Shown here piece after piece: positions 1 to 10,587 of a stretch of 64,000 nt of DNA. Source of the stretch: Heligmosomoides polygyrus polygyrus (taxonomy: Eukaryota > Nematoda > Chromadorea > Rhabditida > Heligmosomidae); contig OX377204.1 in the NCBI GenBank assembly GCA_947396885.1, forward strand, positions 54,857,139-54,921,138, given 5' to 3'. Made by a program: the position numbers and the translations under genes. The notes under the pieces were generated by a model. That model ran no database searches and had not been told where the DNA came from. It saw only the letters and a list, made by a program, of their open reading frames with translations. How positions within the stretch are numbered: the stretch's first letter is position 1; every line of letters starts with the position of its first letter.

Positions 1-171
1 TGTGTCCGGCGATTGACAGCGGCTGAGTGACATACAAACAGTTTTGCTCGGAGACAGTGGAAGCTGCCATTCCCTGCTCCATAGGACAAGCGCGTTAACG
101 GCCTCCTGAAGACTTCTAGCGTCCTCTGAACTGACAATTGTCCTATAGAGCTTAATGTCGTCCGCATACAT
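1..171 (-). pseudogene. LINE reverse transcriptase fragment (CR1-like), cut by the window edge
   Basis: Read on the minus strand from 171, the frame opens with MYADDIKLYR and continues past WQLPLSPSKT. This is the catalytic YADD box (motif C) and the following region of a CR1-type LINE reverse transcriptase. It aligns by eye with the MFADDIKIYK segment of the LINE at 35494-39203, including the W-x-LPLS-x-K block about 30 residues later. The frame is open to the window edge, so the rest of the copy may lie outside. Divergence from the other LINE suggests a different subfamily or an old copy. Confidence 0.7.
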
Positions 172-235
172 TCATTAAAAGATCAACAGCACGTCAGGCA
201 GCCGACCAAATTAACGATATATACGGCTTGGGATC

Positions 236-1035
236 TACAGGATGCATAAAAAGTATTGACGCACTAAACGTAAACGTTAGAAATGACAACACATTATAAA
301 ATTTAGCAAGTTTACATGAAAAATGTCAACAATGATTTAGCAAACAGAATAGCATCACTTGTATTTTATATGGACTTCTTTGCTGCAAATTCGTGAGGTC
401 TAGAGTTCGGTTCCCATGCCACGTCGCGTTCTTGCACTTTTACCATAGTATCGGATTTCCATAGATTTCCATATCTGAACTTCGTGTTGTTCAAAAACAT
501 GTTCTGTTACTATTTGGAGGACGGGATTCTCCTTATAGTACTCGTTCTTGCCGTTCCGGCGTACCGTTCAGACAGTTCCCTTGTAAGGAACCAGTTGCTT
601 CTTTAGGACATCAATACAGATAGTTGTACTGATTAATCTTCACTTCTGCATTCACAAAATGAGAGGCGCTTGTGATGAATGCACAAACCATGGTGCTGGC
701 CGGATGCAGCGAGCCCTCCGCTAGAATTAGCACATTGGAGGTCCTTGAAGAGTATGTAACACTTTTACGGGTTGAATGCCCAAAAGTATCAAGTCACTGA
801 AGGTCAAAGCATAGAACGAAATCGACGTGGACTACTTGCGGCGCACCGTCGATGCCTTTCCTCGTCGTCTTCGCCCCTGCATTCGCAGCAAAGAAGCCCA
901 TATAAAATACAAGTGATGCTATTCTGTTCGCTAGATCATTGTTGACGTTCTTTATATAAACTTGTTAAATTTTATGATGTGTTGTTATTTCTACCGCTTA
1001 CGTTTAGTGCGTTAATACTTTTTACGCACGCTGTA
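236..1035. mobile_element. Element with long terminal inverted repeats (about 155 bp arms)
   Basis: The 236-393 arm is the reverse complement of 881-1035 with scattered mismatches: the left arm starts TACAGGATGCATAAAAAGTA and the right arm ends with the matching TACTTTTTACGCACGCTGTA. The 490 bp between the arms has no recognisable coding sequence. This is the shape of a non-autonomous foldback or MITE-type DNA transposon. I cannot assign a superfamily because no clear target duplication is visible at the outer ends. A mariner fragment starts immediately to the right. Confidence 0.65.
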
Positions 1036-1039
1036 CTAC

Positions 1040-2006
1040 TCAACGCAGTTATGAATGGTGGGGAAAATTTTTAAAGGGAGATTATTCCATCGAGGACAAA
1101 GCAAGGTCAGGAAGGCCAACAGAATTGAACGACACTGAACTACTCCTTAGTAGGCAGACGACACGTGACCTGGTAAAGAAGCTCGAAGTGTCTCATAGGA
1201 TAGTGGGAATCTATCTGAAGAATCTTGGCTTTGCATGGAAATTTGGAGCTTGAATTCCACATGCCCTGTCAGACACTCAGGAAGGTCAACGGCTCTCCAT
1301 CGCTGCTTCTCTTCTGTTCAGATACGGAAGAAACTCGTTTCTGCCGCGGATTGTGACGGGCGATGGGTCCTGGGTTCTGTATGCCAACTTCCGAAGAAAA
1401 AGACAATGGGTACAAAAAGGAGGGAACCCTAAGCCTGATCTCAAGCCCAATGTTGAGAAGGGAAGATTCCCTTGAGCGTTTGGTGGGATATCAGAGGAAT
1501 GACTGACATCAGAGGAAGGACTTTACTGGGAAACTCTCAGAAGTGGGGAGACACTGCTGCCACATACAGTGGTCAACACCGCAAAGTCGCCGCAGCTCTC
1601 CAAGAAAGAGGCCTGAGGAGTCAAAAGTGAAAAAATCCTGCATGATAGTGCAAAACCACATGTTGCAAGACTCGCAAAAGAAACAATAAAGGAGCTGGGC
1701 TGGGAGGCGATGCCACATCCACCCTATAGCACTGACCTCACCCCTTTTGGAGTCGTACTATCATCTCTTCCGTGCTCTCACGAAATTGGAGAGAAATATT
1801 TTGAAACGGATGAAGACCTCAAAAATTGGATTCAGCAATGGTACGACTCCAAAATTGCAGTCCTTTAATCGAGTGGAAATAGAAAAGTACCCAGTCTTTG
1901 GAGAAGTGTAATGGAACAAAATGGAGATTATCTCAATTGATTTGACTTTGTAGTTGTGAAGTAATAAATCATTTTAAAAAATGAACAGACTTTTTTCCCA
2001 ACCTAA
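1040..2006 (+). pseudogene. Mariner transposase pseudogene with intact 3' terminal repeat
   Basis: Translation in shifting frames gives ordered mariner landmarks. They are the end of the paired helix-turn-helix region (KGDYSIEDKARSGRPTELND), the first catalytic block TGDGSWVLYAN with its conserved D near 1350, the second block HDSAKPHVARLAKE near 1650, and the PYSTDLTPF plus YHLFRAL block near 1730-1770. In-frame stops and frameshifts occur near 1250, 1470 and 1750. The right end at 2006 is CCCAACCTAA followed by TA, a typical mariner terminal repeat with TA target. The left terminus is missing, and homology begins right beside the inverted-repeat element at 236-1035. A cut-and-paste transposase is established for the family; this copy cannot make one. 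Confidence 0.85.
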
Positions 2007-2159
2007 TAGTACGAGGACAGTGGACTGACTAGCTTAATATTAGGTTGGCTGGAAATTTTTTTGCGGTTTTGACTGGTCCACTTCAAACGATCATAACTTT
2101 CCTCATGCTCACCGAAATCAGTCGGAGCACACTCCATTCAGATCAACACACTTTTTCCA

Positions 2160-2520
2160 ACGCAGTAGTAGTAACATAATAAGAACAGCGAAGAAAACTG
2201 CGTGGTCGAGGTGCGACAAATTCTAGAAGGCTGTTTTTGCGTGGTCCCGACTTGCGAAGGTTCTATCAGCGAGGAAGTTCTGAAAGTGCTTAAAAAGGTG
2301 GTAGTGGTTGGCGCAAATTCTGGTGACTATGCTGATTGAGGCAAAACTCCAACCCCTAGTTCGTTTACCTTTCGCATGGTGATTTGCGAAACGTGTGGGC
2401 GGGCGTTGCATGCAGAAGAATAAAACCTCTTCTGCTGACCAGTGCCGGCTGCAGCTCATCGGTTACTGAACAGAACCATTTTTCATCACGTGTGACGACC
2501 ACAGTTGTGCTCTCCCAAAA
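2160..2520 (-). pseudogene. Mariner transposase C-terminal remnant
   Basis: On the minus strand one frame reads ITMRKVNELGVGVLPQSAYS, and after a shift another reads YHLFKHFQNFLADRTFASRD. These are the block before and after the third catalytic Asp of mariner transposases (normally YSPDLAP-x-DYH-x-F). The conserved Asp region is scrambled by a frameshift near 2330. The N-terminal DNA-binding part was not found inside the element. It belongs to the TIR-bounded element 2040-3827 and is non-functional. Confidence 0.75.
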
Positions 2521-2659
2521 ATTCCGAATAACCGAATATATTCAAACAAGTACTCCGACACGCCTTACGGCGACGTGTCTCGCACTTGCGCGTTTCGTGC
2601 GACTTCGAACACCACTGAACTACGGAAAACAGTCTTTGTAAAACTTAAAATTCGCTAAC

Positions 2660-3130
2660 ATCTAGGATCTGCTGCGTACTTTATTGGCATCAAGCCGTTC
2701 ACCACTTCTGTGCAGTACTTCTGTCCCTAAAGTTGCTTCTCCGCAACCGTTCTCATGCTCAACAGTTGCGTTACCGGATATCGTTGAGACATCCATCTTC
2801 CGAATCCGGACGAAAGGTTCCCCTCACACATTTCTTCTTAGTGGATCGAATTGCTGGTCCGCCTTTAGTGGTCTTCCCCCCCCCTTATCCCAACTCCTGG
2901 CCCAATTCCTTGTTTCCACTATTGACACCCCTCCCTACTGGTCTCTTCTTGCCGGTTTCCCCCGTCCTGATCCCTCCTCCAGGTTCTTCCTTTCCTTCCT
3001 GGTCGCTCAGTCGCTCACTTGGTCTACCCTAGAAAACCGCTTACTTCCCTTTTCCACCACCCTCTTAGTCTCCCTCCCGTGCTCACGGCAGACGTCGGTG
3101 AGGACGCAGAGGAGTATCTCGCGCGGGTGA
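2660..3130. repeat. Pyrimidine-rich degenerate tandem region (composite-repeat family)
   Basis: The stretch carries repeated variants of CCCCTACTGGTCTTC and ACTATTGACACCCCT, the complement of the GGACCAGTGAAGGG words at 55861-56735. Towards 3070-3310 it continues into GACGTCGGT-containing words like those of the second minisatellite type. Open plus-strand frames here are compositional, not genes. Confidence 0.5.
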
Positions 3131-3877
3131 AATTTTCTGTTCAACATGGGATAACGCTGAATTCCGAAAGGGGTCGCTCGTCACACGACGTCGGTGGTAC
3201 TTCTTCTTACTCCAGGCGCTTGTTGCGAGATGTAGATGACTCGCCTTCTGGACTCAGACGCTCAGAAACGCGCGAAGATGCCGCTGTGTCAAGCAGGAGG
3301 CTGTGCTCCCTCGGCTGCATCAGCATCACATGTTGAAAGGTACATTTCGTCCGCGCGGAGTTAGATGAAGCGTATCTCACACAGCTTTCTAACCTGCGTG
3401 AGGACTAACTCAATTATATAGCGGTAGTGGTAAAAACGCGACGCAATTTTTCGAGCATCCGAATTCGAATACATTCGAAACTCGCGTTTTTTGATTTTGA
3501 ATAGAATTATTCGAATTCGAATGTTCGAGTATTCGTTCGGGCACAACTATAACTATTTGACCCTCATACATGGTTGATTTGACGGGCTGTCTCAATTGCG
3601 GATTGGTTTGAAATTGAAATAAAATATCGTTCGAAATTGCTCTTTCGACGTACTTCAATCAGTCTTCGAAAAAACACAGTTATTAAGCATACGTAAAGCA
3701 CAAATTATTCCGTCAGATGGAGCGAAGAACTACTAAAGGTTACGCGAAAAGCGAATATGAGTAATAGATTCAGTAATGAACGAAAAACGGTTGCATAAAA
3801 ACCTCCAGAACATTCCATCCAACCTAATAGGAATATTTTTGAAGACCCACCCTACCACATTCTACTATCCAATTCTA

Positions 3878-4773
3878 TTAGGTTGATCGAAAAGTCTTGC
3901 AACACTAGCACAATAATATTCAGGTTTGTCCCTATTTGCTAAAACAAAAACTCAGTCCACGATATATTCCCCATCCAAGTCTAAGATCCTGCCCACCTTT
4001 CAGGCAGCCTTCCAATTCCTTTCCGCCAGAATTTCAAGGGCTGTGAGGAGAGGAATTCGGAAACTCCATTTCGAATTGACGTAGATCATCGAACCCTCTA
4101 CCTCGAAGATGCTGCTTCAGAGCTCTGAACAGGTGGTAGTCAGAAGGAGCGAGTCTGGAGAGTGCGGTGGATTGGGCAGAATTTCCCAGCCTAACTCCTG
4201 GATTTTCCCGCGATTCACTTTTGCGACTGAGGACGCGCGTTGTCGAGCAGCAAGTAGACATTTTCCCGTTCTAGATGTTTTTGGCGCATGGCGTCGGACA
4301 AGCTCTGGAGCTGGGTAGCGTAGACAGATGCTGTGACTGTGGTCTCACTATCCAGCAACTCCCAGTAAAGCATGCCTTCTGATTGCAACAGAGGGGCGTC
4401 CTGAACGAGGTCGATCTTCTAGAGAGATATCACCAGCCTTGAATCGCTGATACCAACGGGCCAATGTGGAATAGTGAATGACTTCCTCGTTAAATGCAGC
4501 GCAGATGTTGAAGACTGCAGTACTTGCGGAATGGCCTTGCAGAAATTCGTAGTAGACAATAGGTCATAGCATACCTATTGTCTACTACAAATACTACTAC
4601 GAATACTACGTAGCTTATCGTTGACATTGTTGTTATATTCGTAGTCGACGAGGCCTTATATAGTGTGCTTGAAGAGGCTTCGAGAATGTACTGTGACGTC
4701 CCCACACAAGATCAATACTGTAAGAGCTTTAACGAATTTGACAGGCTGTAGCGCAAAGTGTTAATCAACCCAA
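3878..4773 (-). mobile_element. Internally deleted mariner element
   Basis: Terminal repeats TTAGGTTGATCGAAA at 3878 and its degenerate complement ending AATCAACCCAA at 4773 are flanked by TA on both sides. On the minus strand the helix-turn-helix end is clear (STLARWYQRFKAGDISLEDR near 4400-4470). It runs almost directly into the late catalytic part (YWELLDSETTVTA, then LLLDNARPQ near 4240-4300, then [18 protein letters not shown] near 4130). The central segment carrying the first catalytic Asp is therefore deleted, giving an 896 bp non-autonomous derivative. A 40 bp perfect-arm palindrome lies inside it at 4549-4588. Confidence 0.8.
4549..4588. repeat. Perfect 16 bp inverted repeat with 8 bp loop
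   Basis: GTAGTAGACAATAGGT (4549-4564) is followed by an 8-base loop and then its exact complement ACCTATTGTCTACTAC (4573-4588). Nearby words (ACTACTACGAATACTACGTAG) extend the similarity imperfectly. It lies near the 5' end of the deleted mariner and is not part of the normal mariner layout. Confidence 0.85.
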
Positions 4774-4854
4774 TACATCATATTTTAGGCTGTTTCTTTA
4801 CTGTAATGAATGTAAGACTGAACAAGGAAGAGAAGAAGAACCGCTCCGCCAAGG

Positions 4855-4950
4855 TGTTGAGCTAGTAGGAATTGGGCCGAAGCCCCACCCAAACATCTGG
4901 CGACGGGTGGGCCGCAGAACACGTGCCCAGCAGGGGGCGGGTGCACCTCC
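4855..4950 (-). repeat. Dispersed repeat R, copy 1
   Basis: The minus strand reads CGCCAGATGTTTGGGTGGGG then CTTCGGCCC, matching the core of two other copies at 47370-47490 and 57303-57440 (CGCCAAACGTCTGGTTGGGG, GGCTT, CCCC). The family is not coding and I do not recognise it. Confidence 0.5.
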
Positions 4951-5153
4951 TGACCGTCTCCCATAATGGAGTTGTCCAAGCCTCCTAGAGGAGTTACATC
5001 ATTCACACTGAATGAAGAGTTATCATTAAGAACGCAGTGCAGGCGAAACTCTGGTGGATATGCAAACGCTGTGACCAAACAAAACGCTCAGGAATAAAGA
5101 AAAAATGTTGTTCAAGGAAACGGAATGATGAAATAGCTATAATCGATAGGTAC

Positions 5154-5260
5154 CTGTCGATATACTCCCAGTGTGGCATGTCCCACTTGAGCTGCGAGTT
5201 TTCCGGTTCCCATTTTGAGACTCATGTTCGCAACGAGAACCATCTTGTGAGTCCGGCCTC
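5154..5260 (-). CDS. UBA-Pth2 gene, exon 3: start of peptidyl-tRNA hydrolase 2 domain
   Basis: Minus-strand translation after the acceptor (TTCAG at 5261-5265) gives 35 codons including [20 protein letters not shown] and [15 protein letters not shown], ending at a GTACCT donor. The pattern K-M-V-L-V, then L-K-M-G-x-G-K-x-A-A-Q-x-x-H-A, is the N-terminal signature of archaeal/eukaryotic peptidyl-tRNA hydrolase 2 (Pth2/Bit1). That enzyme releases tRNA from stalled peptidyl-tRNA and uses the conserved Lys and His region. The exon starts in phase 1, exactly matching exon 2 at 16758-16848. The remaining two thirds of the domain (DAGRTQ-type motif) was not found between 1 and 5150, so later exons should lie beyond the left window edge. 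Confidence 0.85.
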
Positions 5261-5820
5261 CTGAATGAACAACGTTATACACTACAACAGACCCCAGAGC
5301 TGCTGGCACAGTCTCGACTTGCATATTTCAAGCGACTTCACTGTTTGGTTTTGATCATACCAAAGGTCACGGATTATCTGCACAAAATGTTGGTCCAACA
5401 GAGAGGAAATCAATGAATCTAGATTGTGTTACGTGGTTGGGATATATGGAATGGGCTAGTCGACCAGCAAACGCCATCATATCGAGGGGCGCGAATTTCG
5501 AAAATTACGGTGAGCCGGGATGTCAACATGGGATTCTCCAGGTCGTTTCCCGATAGGAGAGTGGGAAGTCTGTCGATACCCGACAGGTCCCTTCCATCAC
5601 CGCGCAGGAAACATTTGAGAGAAATCGGTAAAAAAGAGGTTGAGCACAAATTCCCATGAATCAGACGAGAATCCGAGTGGAATATGAATTTTGCAAGCAA
5701 AAGGGACAGAAGAGGAATTAAGGGGAGACTACAGTAGAAGTGCACCCTTATGATCTGCAGAGAGAGAGGAATGCATACAAAAAAGAGAGGCAAAACCCGA
5801 GACTTTTCTTGGAGGGACAG
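5261..5820. other. Intron sequence, nothing recognised
   Basis: Left part of the large intron of the UBA-Pth2 gene. An open plus-strand frame at 5426-5659 and a minus frame at 5419-5793 show no family motif, and I see no terminal repeats. Confidence 0.4.
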
Positions 5821-6014
5821 TGTTATGTCTGGCGGTGGCGACTTTGGACGCTGGACGGCTTAGTAGAACCGCTTATTAGCAGAATAATCGTGAACCAAAC
5901 ATAAGCAATACGGGTCGCTTATATACAGCGATTTTCCCGCCCGTGACGGGTGCATTGTAGCCAAAACCGCGCCAATGAAAAACAACAGACGTTTGTTTGA
6001 CTTTCTATGTAACA
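5821..6014 (-). repeat. 3' LTR of the Gypsy element
   Basis: A 194 bp long terminal repeat with TGTTA and TAACA ends. It is the downstream LTR in element orientation, and aligns with 13961-14158 end to end apart from a 4 bp gap and about 11 substitutions. Confidence 0.93.
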
Positions 6015-6028
6015 CCTCCCTTTCTTGA
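6015..6028 (-). other. Polypurine tract of the Gypsy element
   Basis: In element orientation AAGAAAGGGAGGTG lies immediately before the 3' LTR start TGTTACATAG. This is the expected position of the plus-strand primer for reverse transcription. Confidence 0.8.
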
Positions 6029-6060
6029 AAAATAATCATCCAACATAATACAATTGAAAT

Positions 6061-7153
6061 GATCTACAAATATGTTTCCCGATAAGAATCCATGTTGAGA
6101 CTGCGAGTCGGCCGTCGCGTCCGAGTCGGTCGGCGAGATTGAACGGTGTCTGGAAGCGGTTGAACCATCGATCCTTCAGGAGGTAGCCGTGGTGAAGTAT
6201 GTGACCTTTCAGTGAAGGGCTGTGTCGAAGTAGGCGGTGAAATTGGAGGATGATGACGCTCCAAATCGAAGGTCTCGAATAGTGTGTCGAGATCCGTGTC
6301 GCTGTTGTCGTCGATGTAGCGATTTCGCATTTGGTTTGCATGGCGTATCCATATTTGATGTCCGACGCGGACCTTGTAAAGTACTCGTCCCATGCGTTCT
6401 TGCACGACACCGCTAATCCATTTGAGTCGCTGTTAGTTGTGATTGCTGACGAACACGGGATCTCCCTGCTTGAATGACTTGCGTTTCGCGCCGTGTTTCC
6501 GATTTTAGAGTCGCTCCATGGCTTCATTTCCATTCCTTTTCTGTGATTGGTGTGGTTCCAGCAGCGACAATAAATTCCGAACTTTTCTTCCCAGGAAGAG
6601 TTCTGCTGGCGTTTTCAAGTTGTCGAAAGCCGGATGTGGTGTTGAGCGATAGGCCAGGAGGAAGGTTTGGAGATTTCAGCATAGAGTTCCTTCCCCTTTC
6701 ATCTTAAGCAGACTCCTCTTGAATGTGTCCACGAATCTCTCCAGGGTCCGTTGGATTGGGGATGATACGGAGGGGAGAATAAATGTTCAATTCCATTTTG
6801 TTGGCAGAAGTCCTTGAATTCGGCTGAGGCGAATTGCGTGCCGTTGTCCGACACTAGCACTTCATGTAGGCCATTCCTTGCGAAGGTTTGACGAAGTAGA
6901 GAGATGGTGGCACCTGCCGTGTGTGCGATCTGTCAGGAATATCTCTGGCCACTTAGAAAATGCGTCGACGATTACAAGATAGTTAGTGCCCTCGAATGGG
7001 CGGCGTAGTCGACGTGAATTCGTTCCCATGGTCTGCTGGGAGTCGGCCAGGATGCAAGCGTCGTCTTGGTTGGGGACATAGCGACAGATGAGCATTTTGC
7101 AAAGCGACGGACCCTTTCTTCAATGTTCTTGTCGATGCCCGGCCAATAAACAT
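6061..7153 (-). pseudogene. Gypsy integrase, catalytic core and C-terminus
   Basis: Minus-strand frames read YWPGIDKNIEERVRRF (end of the zinc-binding region, near 7140), RPWERIHVDYA with the first catalytic Asp (near 7020), [34 protein letters not shown] with the second Asp (near 6855), and an AEF block with the expected Glu. This is a DD35E integrase core. A C-terminal basic, proline-rich tail follows in a separate frame at 6064-6405 and ends with a stop at 6061, close to the polypurine tract. Frameshifts lie near 6990 and 6900, and an in-frame stop near 6433, so the protein cannot be made. The N-terminal half of integrase is 3.4 kb away at 10588-10720 because an RTE element inserted at the YVYW codons. 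Confidence 0.85.
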
Positions 7154-10100
7154 CACCTGTATCACCTGTCGTCCCGTTGATCATCGACTTGCTCGAGCGG
7201 GCGCCAGCAGCGTCTCCATTCGTCCCTGTCGAGTGCCAGAGTGGTCCAATGGATCCTCCTCGCTCGAGAGACACGAAGAGCGTCATAGCGGTCGTTCAGG
7301 GCTTTTACGAAGAAGTCCGACCAACGCGTTGGTGGGCGTCCTGGTGTTCTTTTGACATCCCGCGGAATCCAATCTGTGACGGCTCTCGTCCAGCGGGTGT
7401 CTGCGAATCGCATTACGTGGCCGGCCCACCTAATTTTCGACGACTTGGCCCATGCGACAGCGTCTCTGATCTTCGAACGTCGGCGAAGCTCGGAACTCCA
7501 GAGGCCTTCTCTCACTTGCGTGAGTCGTGTCACTCCGAGCATCGTCCTCTCGATTCCACGCTGCGCGACGCTGATCGCGTGTTCATTCTGCTTTCGTATA
7601 ACCCAGGTCTCTGAGGCGTATGTTAGGGCAGGAAGAACAGTGGAGTCGAATAGATGGGCACGGAGTCGGACGTTCTTCGTTTTCTTCACGACTTCTTCGA
7701 CGCTCTTGAAAGCTCCCCAAGCCGCTCTTTTCCTCCTGCTCAGCTCTGGTGCTAGGTCGTTGGTCATGTTGACTTCGCGACCCAGATACACATAGCTGGA
7801 GCATTCGGAGATGTTCGTTCCGTTGAGCGAGAATGGGGCATCAGAAACCCATCCGTTCTTCATGAACATCGTCTTCGTAAGATTCAGCTGCAGTCCAACG
7901 CTTCCACATACACGATCGAAGTCGGCCAGCATTCGTTCCGCCTGACTGATGCTCGGTGTTATGAGCACGATGTCGTCAGCAAGGCGAAGATGGTGCAGTT
8001 GCCGGCCGTCGACCTTCACTCCCATGTCTTCCCATTCTAGTTCGCGCATGACGTGTTCGAGGGTGGCGCTGAAGAGCTTCGGGGATATGGTATCCCCTTG
8101 TCGAACCCCTCTCTTCACGTCAATAACGACGTCGTTGTAGAATGGTGAGATCTTGGTCGTGAATCCACTGTACAGCTCTCGAAGGACTCTGATGTGCTGA
8201 GTAGGAACGCCCTGGGTGAGCAGGGCTTCCATGACCGCTTCAGTCTCGACGGAGTCGAATGCATTCTTCAGGTCAATGAACGTAAGGCACAGCGGCAGCT
8301 TGTACTCTCGCGACACTTCGATGAGCTTCGTTATGGTGTGTATGTGGTCGATCGTGCTGAATCCTCTCCGAAATCCTGCTTGTTCGCATGGCTGTCCTTC
8401 GTCCAGCGTTCTACTAATCCTATTCAGGATGACTCGAGTGAACAGCTTGTAGACTACGGACAACAGGCAGATCGGGCGATAGTTGCCAATGTCGTGCACG
8501 TCTCCCTTCTTGTAGAGCAAAACGGTCTTGCTGGTCTTCCACTGAGATGGAACCTTGCATTCGGACAGGTAGCGTGTGAAGAGCCGCGCCAAGGTGTTGA
8601 TGAGCGCTGGCGGGAGGTTCTTCAGGTGTTCAGCTCTGATCCTGTCAGGACAGGGTGCTGTACGTTTCTTCACCGACGAGATGGCGTGTCGGATTTCGGA
8701 AAAGAGAACAGAGGGGACGACGTATCCATCCTGCGGAAAATGGCATGGGGGCAGGTGGACGTGGCTATCGAAGAGATCGGAGTAGAAGTCGTGGATGACT
8801 TTCTCCATGGTCCTTCTGGAAGAGGTGATGGTTCCGTCAGGACGTCGGAGAGCGGTCATCTTGGTCTTGAAGTTGGCGAAGTTCCGGCGGGCATTGCGGA
8901 TGCTCAGCCCTGCCTCTGCTGCATCAGCCAACACTTCCGCCCTTCTCTCCTTCAGATCTTCCTTTATCGCCGCTCTGCATAGCTTTGCAAGCTCGGACGT
9001 CAGTTGGTAGTTGCCTGACGCTCGTGCTGCTCCACGCTGGCGTGTCAGCTCGAGTTTCCGGAGACAGGCGTCTCTTGGTGGTATTCAAGCTCTCGGCTCC
9101 CTTAGCACTATCGTGGAGATGGTGCACGAAGCGATCGTATTCCTCGTCGACGTTGTCCATGACGGCATCTTCCCAAAGGCCGACAAGGGAGGTGTAGAGA
9201 TCCCAGTTGTTGGTCGTTCTGGGATTCCTCTTCTTGAACTTCGCGGCCTTCTCTCCTTGACGCGAAAAGCGGAACCTCGCGCGAAGGAGGCGGTGGTCCG
9301 ATCCCGTGTAGAACTTGGGGACAACGGAGACATCGGTCAGGCAATACTTGCGATTGAAGATGATGTGGTCGATCTCGTTGTGGAACTGACCACCGGGGGA
9401 TTCGCAGGTCCATCGTAGGGAGGGAGGCTTCTGGAACTGCGAGTTTCCATGGATGGTCTTGGTCGTCATGATAAACTCAGACAGCCTTTCACCTTGCTGG
9501 TTCCACTCCAAACCGTGGGTTCCGATGTGAAGTTCTTCCGGCGACCTTCGTGGCCCGATCTTGGCGTTGAAGTCGCCGACGATCACCTTGTAGAAAGTGT
9601 GATCTTCCTTATAGAACTTCTCCAGCTCCACGTAGAAGGCCTCGACGTCTTCGTCGTCGTAGTCGGATGTTGGGGCATACGCGACGAACACAGTCAAGGC
9701 TGGCACGCAGCCACATCGCTTCAGTCGCAGACGTCCGATTCGGCTTGTCAGAGACTCGTACGAATCGATGTTCATGGCCAAGTGCGTGTTGACGAGGACA
9801 CCAACGCCGCCTACTCCCCTGCTGTCGCATGTTCCGAGGAACAGTTCTTCTCCGGAGTCGTAGGCGGCGTGTAGGGGGTGGTGTCTTCTCGTCTCGGTCA
9901 GTCCGATGACGTCGTACTTGATCTTCCTGGCTTGCATCATCAGGTCCTCGACGATGCTTCCGACGCAAGCGTGCGGGCGTTGTAAGTACAGATCGTCATC
10001 CTGGTCCTTCTCAGTTTGCGCAGCCTGGTTAGGCCCTGAGATTTTAGCAGCCTCTCCGTACTCGTCCTTCCCATCGCTGCAGAAATGGGGGCTCTTTCGG

Positions 10101-10577
10101 GGTCAGGGGAATGAGGCCCTTTAGTGCTGCTGTGTTTGACTGGAATACAACACGGGTAGCTAGTCAGGCTCTGTCGTGCGGGCGGGGTACTCCGGGCAGC
10201 CAGCCAGACTGCCCGAAGGGACGGGGCGAGACTTAAGGCGGCCTCGAATCGCCTTACATGTACTCCCAGTCTACCGAGTGCAAGCTTTTGGCCGAGCCGA
10301 CACAGTTACAATCCGCACAGTCACGGACACATCCACGCACACTGTGCACGAACATGCCGCTCCCACGCACAAGGAACGCATCGACCCGACACAGCAGGAG
10401 CAAGGAGTCCATCCCCTGCATCCCACCTGCGCCTCTGGGCAGTACACGGTCGCATTTGGTTCGCGTTTAAGTCCCCTATCCACCACCCGGGGACGCGCCA
10501 CGTGGCCCTGCGACAAGCGGCCCGAGATCCCTCTTAACAAGAGAGCCCGAAGGCTCTCTATCGAGGGAGATCCGTGG
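7154..10577 (-). mobile_element. RTE-clade non-LTR retrotransposon, copy 1 (inserted in Gypsy integrase)
   Basis: A nearly full-length RTE copy flanked by the 10 bp target duplication CAATAAACAT (7144-7153 and 10578-10587), which falls inside the Gypsy integrase gene. In element orientation it has about 450 bp of 5' sequence starting at a small hairpin (AGAGAGCCTTCGGGCTCTCT near 10550), one long endonuclease-RT frame, and a short 3' end made of the repeated word GATACAGGTGAT. A repeated-word tail instead of poly(A) and a short 3' UTR are typical of RTE elements. Three further copies occur in this window (15678, 29086, 41968). The insertion is younger than the host Gypsy copy. Confidence 0.92.
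7162..9990 (-). pseudogene. RTE endonuclease-reverse transcriptase, two frameshifts
   Basis: The protein starts with [16 protein letters not shown] near 9990 (first strand of an APE-type endonuclease). After a one-base loss near 9950 it continues in a 338-codon frame (9940-8924) with [19 protein letters not shown] and GSDHRLLRARFR, the endonuclease catalytic blocks. A second frameshift near 9047 leads into the 590-codon RT frame ending at 7162. RT motifs visible are FIDLKNAFDSVE (motif A), GVRQGDTISPKLFSATLEH (motif B) and RLADDIVLIT (motif C, LADD). The C-terminal part has the [18 protein letters not shown] and [11 protein letters not shown] blocks common to nematode RTE proteins. The RT half is fully open, so this copy was lightly damaged. 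It cannot make the complete protein. Confidence 0.92.
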
Positions 10578-10587
10578 CAATAAACAT

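Larger units (their letters stand above)
2040..3827 (-). mobile_element. Mariner-type element, TIR-bounded, with unrelated interior
   Basis: The left end TTAGGTTGGCTGGAA (2040) and the right end, which reads TTAGGTTGGATGGAA on the minus strand (ending 3827), form matching terminal inverted repeats. Both are flanked by TA (2038-2039 and 3828-3829). A transposase C-terminus lies near the left end in minus orientation (2160-2520). The middle (2660-3330) is a pyrimidine-rich, tandem-like stretch, and 3420-3560 is AT-rich with repeated TTCGAATTCGAAT-like words. At 1788 bp it is longer than an ordinary 1.3 kb mariner, so another repeat was probably acquired inside. Confidence 0.6.

Noticed and set aside
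3361..3658. Two minus-strand proteins of 61 and 82 codons
   Set aside because: They come from AT-rich TTCGAATTCG-type repeats inside a mariner-type element.
4785..5078. Continuation of the Pth2 domain as exon 4
   Set aside because: Translation lacks the expected hydrolase motifs and overlaps repeat R.
8194..8982. 262-codon plus-strand protein
   Set aside because: It is the antisense shadow of the RTE reverse transcriptase frame, which carries all the family motifs.
7162..9990. Functional RTE endonuclease-RT gene
   Set aside because: The RT half is open but frameshifts near 9950 and 9047 separate it from the endonuclease.
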